The notes beneath the pieces were generated by a model. It did not search any database. It was not told where the DNA came from and worked only from the letters and a program-made list of their open reading frames with translations. A DNA stretch of 21,875 nucleotides, from assembly GCA_947628025.1 (NCBI GenBank), contig CANQYH010000017.1, positions 1 to 21,875 of the forward strand. The letters are read 5' to 3'. Below, in pieces: positions 15,324 to 21,875 of the stretch (its first letter is position 1; the number at the start of each line of letters is the position of its first letter). Position numbers and translations under genes: made by a program. Source of the DNA: an uncultured Lachnospiraceae bacterium (GTDB lineage Bacteria > Bacillota > Clostridia > Lachnospirales > Lachnospiraceae).

Positions 15324-17234
15324 CTACTTTTTCTTTTTCTTCTTCTTTGCTTTCAGCGGCTTCGTCACTTTCTCCGCGTCGTAATCATCCCGCTCGTCAA
15401 CGCCCTTATTGTACTCGTGCAGTTCCGGCAGGCCGGTCGTCAGTTCCTCCTCCGGGTCTGCCGCAGGCTTCCGCAGTTTCGGCGCTTTTTTCCTGCCGCC
15501 ATGGGGCCTGCCTTTCTTCGCCCCGTCTGCATCGGTCTTTTCGCTCTTACTCTTCTTTTTATCTGCGTTCCCATCCTCCGGTACGGCTGCCTGTACGCAT
15601 AAACTCTCCGCGGAGCCGCTTTGCTCTGCGGACTTAACGTCTCTCAGGGTTTCACCGGCCTCTGCAGGGCCCTGCGAATCTCCGGCTGTCTCAGAGGCGA
15701 TCCCTGCGCTTCTTTCCGGCCATTCATCCGGCTCCTCCGATTCTCCCTCGTCCGGTTCTTCCGTTCTGCTTTCCCTCAGTTCCTCCGCTGCCTCTTCCGG
15801 CTCCCCATCGTCCGCCAGACTTGACTCTTCCTCTCCATCACCGGCCGTTTCGGATCTCCCGGTCAGAGCATCGCCCGTCTCAATGCCCGCGCCTCCATCG
15901 TCTTTTTCCTCCGAAAGCACATCCTCCGCGGACGCTTCCTCCTCCGATTCTTCGGCCCCGTCTTCCTCCGGTTCCGTTTCCTTTAACCGTCCATCCTCCG
16001 TCTCGACCACCGCCGGCTGGACATGGCCGCCGCCTCCGGGTATGCTTCCCGACAAAAACAGAGCCGCTTTGGCGCTGACCGGGCCCACCATCTCATACAG
16101 CACCGACGATGCCAGGATGATCGTCAGCATCAGATTGCCGGTGGCCTCCGGCAGGATCCTCTGGCCCAAAAACGCCAGACCGATTGCCACGCCGGCCTGC
16201 GGGATCAGCGCGAAGCCCATATAGTTGCGGATCTCCCGGCTGGTCTTCATTGCCATACAGCTCAGGTACGTTCCCAGATACTTGCCGACGATGCGGATCA
16301 CAAAATAGGAAACGCCGATCGCTCCCACGCTGCTCAGCGCGCTGATATCCAGATTCATCCCGGACACCACGAAAAACATGGACATGACCGGCGGCGTAAA
16401 GTTGTTGATCTGCCGGAACAATTTTTTATCCCTAGTCAGATTGATATAAACCGCTCCGAACACCATGCACGACAGCAGCGGAGAAATGTCCATGACCGAA
16501 CAGATCCCTGTCAGCCCCATCAGCATCGCGATCGCCAGGATCAGCCGGTTGTCGCGGCTGCGGGTCGGGATCAGCAGGCGGCTCAGGAAATAGCCGCAGA
16601 AAACGCCCAGACCGATCGTCAATATATTATAGAAGACAGGGATCAATATGTCGTTCGCCGACAAACTCCCCGAATCCAGTCCATTGATCACCGCCGACAC
16701 GATACTGAACGCCAGCAGGCAGACTACGTCGTCCAGCGCCACGATCTGCAGCAGCGTATTGACAAACTCGCCCTTCGCCTTGTACTGGTTGATCGTCATC
16801 ATCGTGCTGGCCGGAGCCGTCGCCGTAGCGATCGCGCCCAGGATCAGCGCAAACCCCCAGTCCAGCCGAAACACCGCTTTCAGGATCAGCGTCACCAGCA
16901 CGCCGGCCATCATCGCCTCGCTCACCGTGATCACAATGATCCGCTTCCCGGTGCGCATCAGCACTTCTTTCTTAAAGAACTTGCCGACCCCGAACGCGAT
17001 AAACGCCAGCGCTACGTCGCTGATAAAGCCCATATCCTCGATGATGTGGCCCGGTATAAAATTCATACAGTACGGGCCGATCAAAATACCCGCCAGGATG
17101 TACCCGCTGACTTTCGGCATATTCAGCGTATTCGTCAGCCTCGTCATAATAAATCCTGCGAACAAAATGATCGACAGGGCCAGGATCACTTCCGTCTCCG
17201 GATTCAGCCTCTCCAGCAGTTCCACCAATTGCAT
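15324..17234 (-). CDS. Cation/proton antiporter (CPA2, KefB-like) with a long acidic C-terminal tail
   Basis: About the first 395 residues form a twelve-helix-type monovalent cation:proton antiporter. Conserved segments include NMPKVSGYILAGILIGP, ATATAPASTMM (about 139-146) and IVALDDVV (residues 164-171), whose Asp pair corresponds to the ion-binding site of CPA exchangers. The remaining 235 or so residues have no KTN/TrkA-N domain. They are low-complexity, dominated by Glu, Asp, Ser, Ala and Gly, then switch to a Lys/Arg-rich stretch and end in a run of seven lysines. Length is 636 residues from the ATG at 17234, which has AAGGGG 9 bases upstream; the ATG at 17240 is an alternative. It follows the YczE-like gene by 72 bases and probably shares its transcript. 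Confidence 0.9.
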   Translation of the reverse strand: MQLVELLERLNPETEVILALSIILFAGFIMTRLTNTLNMPKVSGYILAGILIGPYCMNFIPGHIIEDMGFISDVALAFIAFGVGKFFKKEVLMRTGKRIIVITVSEAMMAGVLVTLILKAVFRLDWGFALILGAIATATAPASTMMTINQYKAKGEFVNTLLQIVALDDVVCLLAFSIVSAVINGLDSGSLSANDILIPVFYNILTIGLGVFCGYFLSRLLIPTRSRDNRLILAIAMLMGLTGICSVMDISPLLSCMVFGAVYINLTRDKKLFRQINNFTPPVMSMFFVVSGMNLDISALSSVGAIGVSYFVIRIVGKYLGTYLSCMAMKTSREIRNYMGFALIPQAGVAIGLAFLGQRILPEATGNLMLTIILASSVLYEMVGPVSAKAALFLSGSIPGGGGHVQPAVVETEDGRLKETEPEEDGAEESEEEASAEDVLSEEKDDGGAGIETGDALTGRSETAGDGEEESSLADDGEPEEAAEELRESRTEEPDEGESEEPDEWPERSAGIASETAGDSQGPAEAGETLRDVKSAEQSGSAESLCVQAAVPEDGNADKKKSKSEKTDADGAKKGRPHGGRKKAPKLRKPAADPEEELTTGLPELHEYNKGVDERDDYDAEKVTKPLKAKKKKKKK

Positions 17235-17306
17235 ACTCATATACCCCTTAACCCCTTTCCCAAAAACACGATCCGCAGCCCGTTCCCGCAAAATCGCAGG
17301 CGGCCG

Positions 17307-17939
17307 CTACTGAAGCATCTTTTCCATCCTCTTCCGCACGATTCCGATCACCGGTCCCAGGAAGAACGCCATCACGACCGTCACAAATCCCAGCCGCGCG
17401 CCCATCAGCACGCCGCCCGCGGCAAATGCGATATCCCAGCCCATGCGAACCGCCTTAAACGGCGCTTTCCACCGCCCCGCCAGGATAAACGGCAGCGCGT
17501 CATAAGGCGCGGAACCCAGCCCGGCGCTCATATACACCGCCGCCGCGACGATGAACAGCGCCAGCACCGGCAGGATCAGCAGGCTCTCCACCATTTTCTG
17601 GGACAAAAACCCCGCCGGGAGCGCCGTCTGCCAGATCCAGGAAAACAGATCCGAAATATATCCCACGAAAACCATATTCCCGACCGTCCCGTAACCTATG
17701 TAACCTTTATTCATACCAATCACAGCCGCAATCATGATCAGGTTACCCAGCAGCTGGCAAGTCCCGAAGCTAAACGGCAGGTAATGGGTCAGCCCGGTGG
17801 TAAACAATGCGAAAGGATCCGTGCCAAAATCAAACTGCCGTAGCAGCGACAGGCAGAATCCCTGAAAGAATACCCCCGCCGCCATCATACCCATTCTCGT
17901 CTTAAACTTCGGCGGGCGGCCGAACCATTTTCTTTCCAT
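17307..17939 (-). CDS. YczE/YyaS/YitT-family integral membrane protein
   Basis: A 210-residue protein with about five hydrophobic segments. The pattern matches the YczE/YyaS/YitT family: an early GVFFQGFCLSLLRQFDFGTDP segment, a middle GTCQLLGNLIMI helix, and a late GLGSAPYDALPFIL motif followed by RMGWDIAFAAGGVLMG. Members are integral membrane proteins of unclear role; YczE of Bacillus affects surfactin synthesis. The Shine-Dalgarno sequence (AGGAG) is rather far (12 bases) from the ATG. The gene is first in a likely two-gene transcript with the antiporter. A substrate cannot be inferred. Confidence 0.85.
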   Translation of the reverse strand: MERKWFGRPPKFKTRMGMMAAGVFFQGFCLSLLRQFDFGTDPFALFTTGLTHYLPFSFGTCQLLGNLIMIAAVIGMNKGYIGYGTVGNMVFVGYISDLFSWIWQTALPAGFLSQKMVESLLILPVLALFIVAAAVYMSAGLGSAPYDALPFILAGRWKAPFKAVRMGWDIAFAAGGVLMGARLGFVTVVMAFFLGPVIGIVRKRMEKMLQ

Positions 17940-17994
17940 GCCGTCTCTCGTCTCCTCGCTGTTCCATCCGATCTTCCGTCAGAGGACTTTCCTA

Positions 17995-18017
17995 ATCATA
18001 CCACAAAATCTCAGAAA
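17995..18017 (-). promoter_or_regulatory. Candidate extended -10 promoter of the YczE-like/antiporter transcript
   Basis: On the minus strand TGGTATGAT gives an extended -10 (TATGAT, complement of 17995-18000). A -35 is poor: TTCATT at 16-base spacing is the best match, further upstream than the interval given here. It lies about 55 bases before the ATG. Confidence 0.42.
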
Positions 18018-18118
18018 ATGAAGCAGGAATTTTATTTTTTATATCTGCTTTTCCTATCCGCCCGGCAACCGGCGCCAAAGCGTATCTCTTTCCCGTTTCC
18101 GGCTATCCGGCATTCACG

Positions 18119-18154
18119 AAAAAGCCCCGGCAGAAAGAATCTCTCCGCCGGGGC
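18119..18154 (-). terminator. Intrinsic terminator after the tyrosine recombinase
   Basis: GCCCCGGC (18124-18131) and GCCGGGGC (18147-18154) form a perfect 8-bp stem. On the minus strand the stem is followed by TTTTT (complement of 18119-18123). It lies about 100 bases downstream of the recombinase stop codon. Confidence 0.8.
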
Positions 18155-18252
18155 CGTCATATCTTTTGTCTATCATTTGCCAATTTCCATGCTGTCTTAT
18201 CTGGCAACCCTATTTTACCTCTATATTCCGGCCCTTTACAAGAAAAATACAC

Positions 18253-18831
18253 TCAAAGATTCAAGGCCAGAAAAACCGTATCCTTGTCATCCTGATCGAT
18301 GGACAGATACCTCTTAGTGATCTCAATGGACGAATGATTATAGATGGACATGATCAGTGCCGGCGGTACTCCGTTCTTCCAGGCATGATAGCCAAACGTT
18401 TTTCGCAGGGAATGACAGCTGATAATACCGCTGATCTGGAGTTCTCTGGCAGCGTCCCGAATGATGCGGAACGCCTGTGTCCGATCGATGTGACGGTTAT
18501 GGCCCTCCCTGCTTTGAAAGATGTAGTGATCCTTTTGTATGGTTCCAGTCGTTTTTGCCAGGCGCTTCAGTGATGATATGGCCTCCCGATTCAAGGCGAT
18601 CTGCGTATGTTTCCCGGTCTTCTGTTCAATCAAGCAGATATGACCACGGTATTCTTTGTCTTCAAAATCATAAACATCCCCCCACTTTAGCGCAAGAAGA
18701 TCCCCGATACGCAGCGAAGTGTTGATACCGAGAGTAAACAGCGTGTAATTGCGTACCTGGTGCTTATCCAGATAATACTGTTTGAGCTTTTGGATGTCCC
18801 GTTTATTTTTGATGGGCTGTGTCTTTTGCAT
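18253..18831 (-). CDS. Solitary tyrosine recombinase (integrase), catalytic domain only
   Basis: A 192-residue phage-integrase-family recombinase, which cuts and rejoins DNA through a 3'-phosphotyrosine link. All catalytic positions are present: Arg in TSLRIGDLLAL, Lys in EQKTGKHTQI, HSLR for the His-x-x-Arg box, His in IYNHSS (family often GH), and Tyr in TKRYLSID. The N-terminal SAM-like core-binding domain and any arm-binding domain are absent; the protein starts almost directly at the catalytic fold, as in other short Firmicute integrases. The ATG at 18831 is preferred over 18837 because GGAGGTG is 8 rather than 2 bases away. Base composition is clearly AT-richer than the neighbours. No cargo, excisionase or relaxase is seen beside it. 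Function could be excision of a lost element, or inversion or resolution at the nearby palindromes. Confidence 0.88.
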   Translation of the reverse strand: MQKTQPIKNKRDIQKLKQYYLDKHQVRNYTLFTLGINTSLRIGDLLALKWGDVYDFEDKEYRGHICLIEQKTGKHTQIALNREAISSLKRLAKTTGTIQKDHYIFQSREGHNRHIDRTQAFRIIRDAARELQISGIISCHSLRKTFGYHAWKNGVPPALIMSIYNHSSIEITKRYLSIDQDDKDTVFLALNL

Positions 18832-18856
18832 ATCCATGCACCTCCATGCAAGTATT

Positions 18857-18871
18857 TGGCAATATTTGCCA
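18857..18871. repeat. Perfect 6-3-6 inverted repeat upstream of the recombinase
   Basis: TGGCAA-TAT-TTGCCA lies 26 bases before the recombinase ATG, between its ribosome binding site and its likely promoter. That is where an autoregulatory operator or a recombinase-binding core would be expected. A single TTGCCAA also occurs beyond the other end of the gene at 18177-18183. Confidence 0.6.
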
Positions 18872-18911
18872 TATCTTTATATTATCAGCATTTGGAGGCA
18901 TGTGTTTTCTA

Positions 18912-18942
18912 AGTTCAACACAATGCCACATTGTGTTGAACT
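18912..18942. repeat. 31-bp perfect palindrome (14-bp arms, 3-base centre)
   Basis: AGTTCAACACAATG (18912-18925), centre CCA, and its exact reverse complement (18929-18942). No T-run follows on either strand, so it is not a standard terminator. It lies in the AT-rich gap between the tpiA terminator and the recombinase. It may be an operator or a recombination site; the sequence alone does not decide. Confidence 0.9.
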
Positions 18943-18966
18943 CAGAATCGAAAAATTTCAAATAAT

Positions 18967-18980
18967 TTCTTTGCAAAGAA
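18967..18980. repeat. 14-bp perfect palindrome
   Basis: TTCTTTGCAAAGAA is its own reverse complement with no spacer, 24 bases from the larger palindrome. It may be a dimeric protein-binding site. Confidence 0.6.
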
Positions 18981-19003
18981 TGATCCGGTTTATTCTTTTA
19001 AAC

Positions 19004-19043
19004 GTAAAATAAGCGCCGGACGGCCAATGGCCCATCCGGCGCT
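19004..19043 (-). terminator. Intrinsic terminator of the tpiA (pgk-tpiA) transcript
   Basis: AGCGCCGGA (19012-19020) pairs perfectly with TCCGGCGCT (19035-19043). On the minus strand it is followed by TATTTTACGTTT. It lies about 90 bases after the tpiA stop codon. Confidence 0.75.
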
Positions 19044-19129
19044 TTCATCTTACCAGGCATCCAATTTTATCCCGCTGACGGTTCCTGCCGCTCCGACAAA
19101 AGCGGAAAGATCCCCGTCGCAATCTGCAA

Positions 19130-19882
19130 TTATTTGTTATAATTAACGATCTTTCCGAAGTCAGGCTTTAAGGACGCGCCGCCCACCAGGCCGCCGTCGA
19201 TATCGGGCTGCGCGAACAGTTCCGGCGCGCTCGACGCGGATACGGAACCGCCGTACTGGATGCGGATCGCCTCTGCCGTGGCTTCATCGTAGAGTTCGCC
19301 GATGCAGACGCGGATCGCCGCGCAGACTTCCTGAGCCTGCTCGGTCGTAGCGACCTTGCCGGTTCCGATGGCCCAGATCGGCTCGTAAGCGATCACCGCC
19401 GTCTTCGCCTGGTCCGCGGTCACGTTCAGGAACGCGATCTTGATCTGCTGGCGGATCCAGTCGATGGTGATGCCCTGTTCTCTCTGCTTTAAGGACTCGC
19501 CGCAGCAGATGATCGGGGTAATGCCGTGCTCAAAGGCTTTCAGGACTTTCTTATTGACCGTCTCGTCGGTTTCCGCGAAATATTCTCTCCGCTCGGAATG
19601 GCCGATGATGACATACTTCACGCCCGCGTCTACCAGCATATTGGGAGAAATCTCGCCCGTGTAAGCGCCCTTCTCCTCAAAGTACATATTCTCGGCGCCG
19701 ATATGGATGTTCGTACCCTCCGCGGCTTTCATAGCCGGAATGATGTCGATGGCCGGTACGCAAAAAACCACGTCCACATCGTCATTGACTACCAGGGGCT
19801 TTAACTGCCCGACCAGGGCGACCGCCTCGCTCGGAGTCATGTTCATCTTCCAGTTGCCCGCGATGATTTTCTTTCTTGCCAT
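19130..19882 (-). CDS. tpiA: Triosephosphate isomerase
   Basis: This cytosolic dimeric TIM-barrel enzyme interconverts dihydroxyacetone phosphate and glyceraldehyde 3-phosphate. The 250-residue length is normal. AGNWKMN carries the catalytic Lys12, IIGHSERR the electrophilic His95, and AYEPIWAIGTG the base Glu167 plus the start of the flexible loop 6. YGGSVS is the phosphate-binding loop. AGGAG stands 9 bases before the ATG. The gene follows pgk by 134 bases containing two hairpins but no terminator-like T-run, so the two are probably co-transcribed. Confidence 0.98.
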   Translation of the reverse strand: MARKKIIAGNWKMNMTPSEAVALVGQLKPLVVNDDVDVVFCVPAIDIIPAMKAAEGTNIHIGAENMYFEEKGAYTGEISPNMLVDAGVKYVIIGHSERREYFAETDETVNKKVLKAFEHGITPIICCGESLKQREQGITIDWIRQQIKIAFLNVTADQAKTAVIAYEPIWAIGTGKVATTEQAQEVCAAIRVCIGELYDEATAEAIRIQYGGSVSASSAPELFAQPDIDGGLVGGASLKPDFGKIVNYNK

Positions 19883-19923
19883 TTGATTCTTCTCCTGTTA
19901 TTTTCATTGTTTGCGCCGGCTGC

Positions 19924-19996
19924 CAGATGGGCTCTCCATCTGCGGCCCGCGCATTTTGCAGTTCGCCCAAGCCCTCTCACGGAGAGCCTGGGCGAA
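19924..19996 (-). other. Two intercistronic hairpins between pgk and tpiA
   Basis: The first is CAGATGG (19924-19930) with CCATCTG (19936-19942), loop GCTCT. The second is TTCGCCCA (19962-19969) with TGGGCGAA (19989-19996), with an inner CTCTC-ACG-GAGAG. In the minus-strand reading direction no T-run follows either stem. They may be mRNA processing or stability elements that set the pgk to tpiA ratio; this role is inference. Confidence 0.5.
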
Positions 19997-20016
19997 AATA
20001 ATCCGTTATACAGCTA

Positions 20017-21240
20017 TTATTTGTCATCAGCCGCCGCGACGCCCGGAAGTACCTTGCCCTCCAAGAATTCCAGGGAAGCGCCGCCGCCGGTAGAGATATG
20101 GCTCACCTTATCGGCGAAGCCCAGCTGGTTCATAGCAGCCGCGGAATCGCCGCCGCCGATGATCGTGGTCGCTTCGGTGTCTGCCAGGGCTTTGGCCACA
20201 GCGATCGTGCCTTTTGCCAGGATCGGGTTCTCAAACACGCCCATCGGTCCGTTCCAGACCACAGTCTTCGCGGACTTCACAGCCTCGGCATACAGTTCAG
20301 CAGTCTTCGGTCCGATATCCAGGCCCTCCATATCGGCCGGGATCGCATCGGAAGAAACAACGGAAACCTCGATCGGAGCGTCGATCGGATTCGGGAAAGA
20401 GGCCGCCACGGTGGTGTCCACCGGCAGAAGCAGCTTCTTGCCAAGCTTTTCAGCCTTTTCCATCATTTCCTTGCAGTAATCGATCTTCTCATCGTCTACC
20501 AGGGAGTTGCCTACGCCCTTGCCCTGCGCTTTCAGGAACGTGAACGCCATGCCGCCACCGATGATCAGCGTGTCGCATTTCTCAAGCAGGTTATTGATCA
20601 CGTTCAGCTTGTCGGCTACTTTCGCGCCGCCCAGGATCGCTACGAACGGTCTGACCGGATTCTCCACCGCGTTGCCCAGGAAATCGATCTCTTTCTGCAT
20701 CAGATAACCCACTGCGTTGGTGCCGCCCTTGGCCGTGATGAATTTGGTCACGCCCTCGACGGAAGCATGGGCCCTGTGGGAGGAACCGAACGCGTCGCAT
20801 ACATAGTCGTCGGCAAGATCCGCCAGTTCCTTGGAGAACTCCTCGCCGTTCTTGGTCTCTTCTTTGCCGCGGAAACGGGTGTTCTGCAGCAGGACTACAT
20901 CGCCGTCGTTCATAGCGGCCACCGCAGCCGTAGCGGCATCGCCGGTCACATTGTAATCAGAAACGAATGTCACTTCCTTGCCCAGCTTCTCGGTCAGTCT
21001 GGCAGCTACAGGAGCCAGGGACTCGCCCTCGTTGGGGCCATTCTTTACCTTGCCCAGATGGGAGCAGAGAATAACTTTCGCGCCCTCGCTGATCAATTTC
21101 TGGATGGTGGGCAGAGCGGCGACGATACGGGTCTCATCCGTGATCTTGCCCTCTTTCAGCGGCACGTTGAAATCGCAGCGCACCAGGACCTTTTTGCCCT
21201 TTAAGTCTTTCAAATCGTCGACAGTCTTTTTGTTAAGCAT
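20017..21240 (-). CDS. pgk: Phosphoglycerate kinase
   Basis: The enzyme transfers phosphate from 1,3-bisphosphoglycerate to ADP, the first ATP-yielding step of glycolysis. The 407 residues show the signature VLVRCDFNVPL (Arg21, Asp23, Asn25), the substrate-binding CSHLGK and NTRFRGKEE segments, the hinge/nucleotide segments AILGGAKVADK and LIIGGGMAFTFLKAQG, GPMGVFE, and the C-terminal GGGDSAAA and STGGGASLEFLEG. Length is slightly above the usual 395-400. AAAGGGG lies 11 bases before the ATG. The gene lies between gap and tpiA. An intrinsic terminator separates it from gap, so part of its expression may depend on read-through or on an undetected promoter. Confidence 0.98.
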   Translation of the reverse strand: MLNKKTVDDLKDLKGKKVLVRCDFNVPLKEGKITDETRIVAALPTIQKLISEGAKVILCSHLGKVKNGPNEGESLAPVAARLTEKLGKEVTFVSDYNVTGDAATAAVAAMNDGDVVLLQNTRFRGKEETKNGEEFSKELADLADDYVCDAFGSSHRAHASVEGVTKFITAKGGTNAVGYLMQKEIDFLGNAVENPVRPFVAILGGAKVADKLNVINNLLEKCDTLIIGGGMAFTFLKAQGKGVGNSLVDDEKIDYCKEMMEKAEKLGKKLLLPVDTTVAASFPNPIDAPIEVSVVSSDAIPADMEGLDIGPKTAELYAEAVKSAKTVVWNGPMGVFENPILAKGTIAVAKALADTEATTIIGGGDSAAAMNQLGFADKVSHISTGGGASLEFLEGKVLPGVAAADDK

Positions 21241-21299
21241 CGCTTTATTACCCCTTTCTGTTATGAAATTCGGGAAAATACAGACAGCGGATCTCCCCG

Positions 21300-21327
21300 A
21301 AAAAAGGTCCAGTCCTAAGACCGGACC
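21300..21327 (-). terminator. Intrinsic terminator between gap and pgk
   Basis: On the minus strand GGTCCGGTC-TTAG-GACTGGACC forms a 9-bp stem (one G-T pair) followed by TTTTTT. It starts about 40 bases after the gap stop codon and leaves only about 60 bases to the pgk ATG, with no clear promoter seen in that interval. Confidence 0.85.
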
Positions 21328-21365
21328 CTATTGGTCACTCATTCAAAACAAATGTGTATCCCGGA

Positions 21366-21875
21366 TCAGCCCAGCTCCGCGAAGTACTTAATGGTGCGGA
21401 CCATCTGGCTGGTATAGGAGTTCTCATTGTCATACCAGGAAACAACCTGAACCTCATACAGATCGTCAGCGATCTTGGCCACCATGGTCTGGGTCGCATC
21501 GAACAGGGAACCGTAGGTCATGCCGATCACGTCGGAGGAAACGATCGGATCCTCGTTGTAGCCATAGGAATCGGAAGCGGCGGCTTTCATAGCGGCATTG
21601 ATGCCCTCTTTCGTCACATCCGTGCCCTTTACAACAGCCGTCAGGATCGTGGTGGAACCGGTCGGAACCGGAACACGCTGTGCAGAACCGATCAGCTTGC
21701 CGTTCAGCTCCGGAATAACCAGGCCGATCGCCTTGGCAGCGCCGGTGGAGTTCGGAACGATGTTAGCCGCGCCGGCTCTCGCTCTGCGCAGGTCGCCTTT
21801 CCTGTGCGGGCCGTCCAGGATCATCTGGTCGCCGGTGTAAGCATGGATCGTGCTCATGATACCGGACTGGATCGG
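21366..21875 (-). CDS. gap: Glyceraldehyde-3-phosphate dehydrogenase, C-terminal part (cut by the window edge)
   Basis: The frame is open to the window end and gives about 169 residues of the catalytic domain of the NAD-dependent enzyme that oxidises glyceraldehyde 3-phosphate to 1,3-bisphosphoglycerate. It begins PIQSGIMSTIHAYTGDQ, where the His is the catalytic base. It continues with RRARAGAANIVPNSTGAAKAIGLVIPEL, the phosphate-binding region, AQRVPVPTGS, and the C-terminal SWYDNENSYTSQMVRT. The catalytic Cys and the Rossmann domain lie outside the window. An ATG at 21857 is internal, not the start. The gene is the head of the gap-pgk-tpiA cluster. Confidence 0.97.
   Translation of the reverse strand, partial: PIQSGIMSTIHAYTGDQMILDGPHRKGDLRRARAGAANIVPNSTGAAKAIGLVIPELNGKLIGSAQRVPVPTGSTTILTAVVKGTDVTKEGINAAMKAAASDSYGYNEDPIVSSDVIGMTYGSLFDATQTMVAKIADDLYEVQVVSWYDNENSYTSQMVRTIKYFAELG

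Larger units (their letters stand above)
17940..18252. other. Intergenic stretch between the YczE-like gene and the recombinase
   Basis: It holds the probable promoter of the YczE-like gene (-10 at 17995-18000) and the recombinase terminator (18119-18154). The part at 18010-18050 and the part between the terminator and the recombinase stop are AT-richer than the surroundings. No protein-like frame is seen. Confidence 0.6.
18832..19129. other. AT-rich gap between recombinase and tpiA
   Basis: This stretch contains three perfect inverted repeats (18857-18871, 18912-18942, 18967-18980), the tpiA terminator, and a small hairpin CCGCT/AGCGG near 19090-19107. No convincing reading frame is present. 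The part up to about 19010 is AT-rich like the recombinase; composition returns to GC-rich from the terminator onward, which may mark the right edge of inserted DNA. Confidence 0.55.

Noticed and set aside
16023..17843. 606-residue plus-strand frame
   Set aside because: It is antisense to the antiporter and the YczE-like gene; the His/Arg/Gln-rich translation is typical of a shadow frame.
18253..18831. Recombinase truncated by a frameshift
   Set aside because: All catalytic residues are present, a good ribosome binding site precedes the ATG, and no N-terminal domain remnant is visible upstream in other frames; short catalytic-only integrases are known.
18912..18942. Intrinsic terminator at the large palindrome
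   Set aside because: Neither strand has a T-run after the stem, and separate convincing terminators exist at 19012-19043 and 18124-18154.

Overview
The window looks like ordinary chromosome from a fairly GC-rich member of the Clostridia, most probably Lachnospiraceae. The grounds are the clustered glycolytic genes, a two-GerM-domain lipoprotein next to a sensor kinase, a YczE/YitT-type membrane protein, strong AGGAGG-type ribosome binding sites and SigA-like promoters with 17-base spacers. This placement is inferred from protein style, not from a marker gene. Nearly all genes lie on the minus strand. The exceptions are a zinc-ribbon membrane protein and some small remnants at the left edge.

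Layout. Bases 1-203 (+) hold a possible permease tail, a 15-bp dyad and a severely shortened thioredoxin-like ORF. Bases 204-630 have no convincing gene but fold strongly on paper. Then on the minus strand come purA with its own promoter, and a compact run of sensor histidine kinase, GerM lipoprotein and comEC. ComEC carries an 18-bp tandem-repeat insertion in its metallo-beta-lactamase domain. Upstream of these are an ABC exporter and a large hybrid histidine kinase with two receiver domains. A divergent promoter region separates the hybrid kinase from the plus-strand zinc-ribbon membrane protein, which ends at an intrinsic terminator.

The right part (13.6-21.9 kb) is built around glycolysis: gpmI, then tpiA, pgk and the 3' part of gap, all on the minus strand. 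In many Clostridia these genes are contiguous (gap-pgk-tpiA-gpmI). Here a cation/proton antiporter with a very long acidic tail, a YczE-like membrane protein and an AT-richer solitary tyrosine recombinase lie between gpmI and tpiA. Three perfect inverted repeats, the largest with 14-bp arms, sit just upstream of the recombinase. Intrinsic terminators bound the recombinase and the tpiA transcript, and another lies between gap and pgk.

No clear new defence or biosynthetic system is visible. The items most worth checking are the ComEC minisatellite, the folded gene-free segment at 204-505, the recombinase island with its palindromes, and the antiporter tail.
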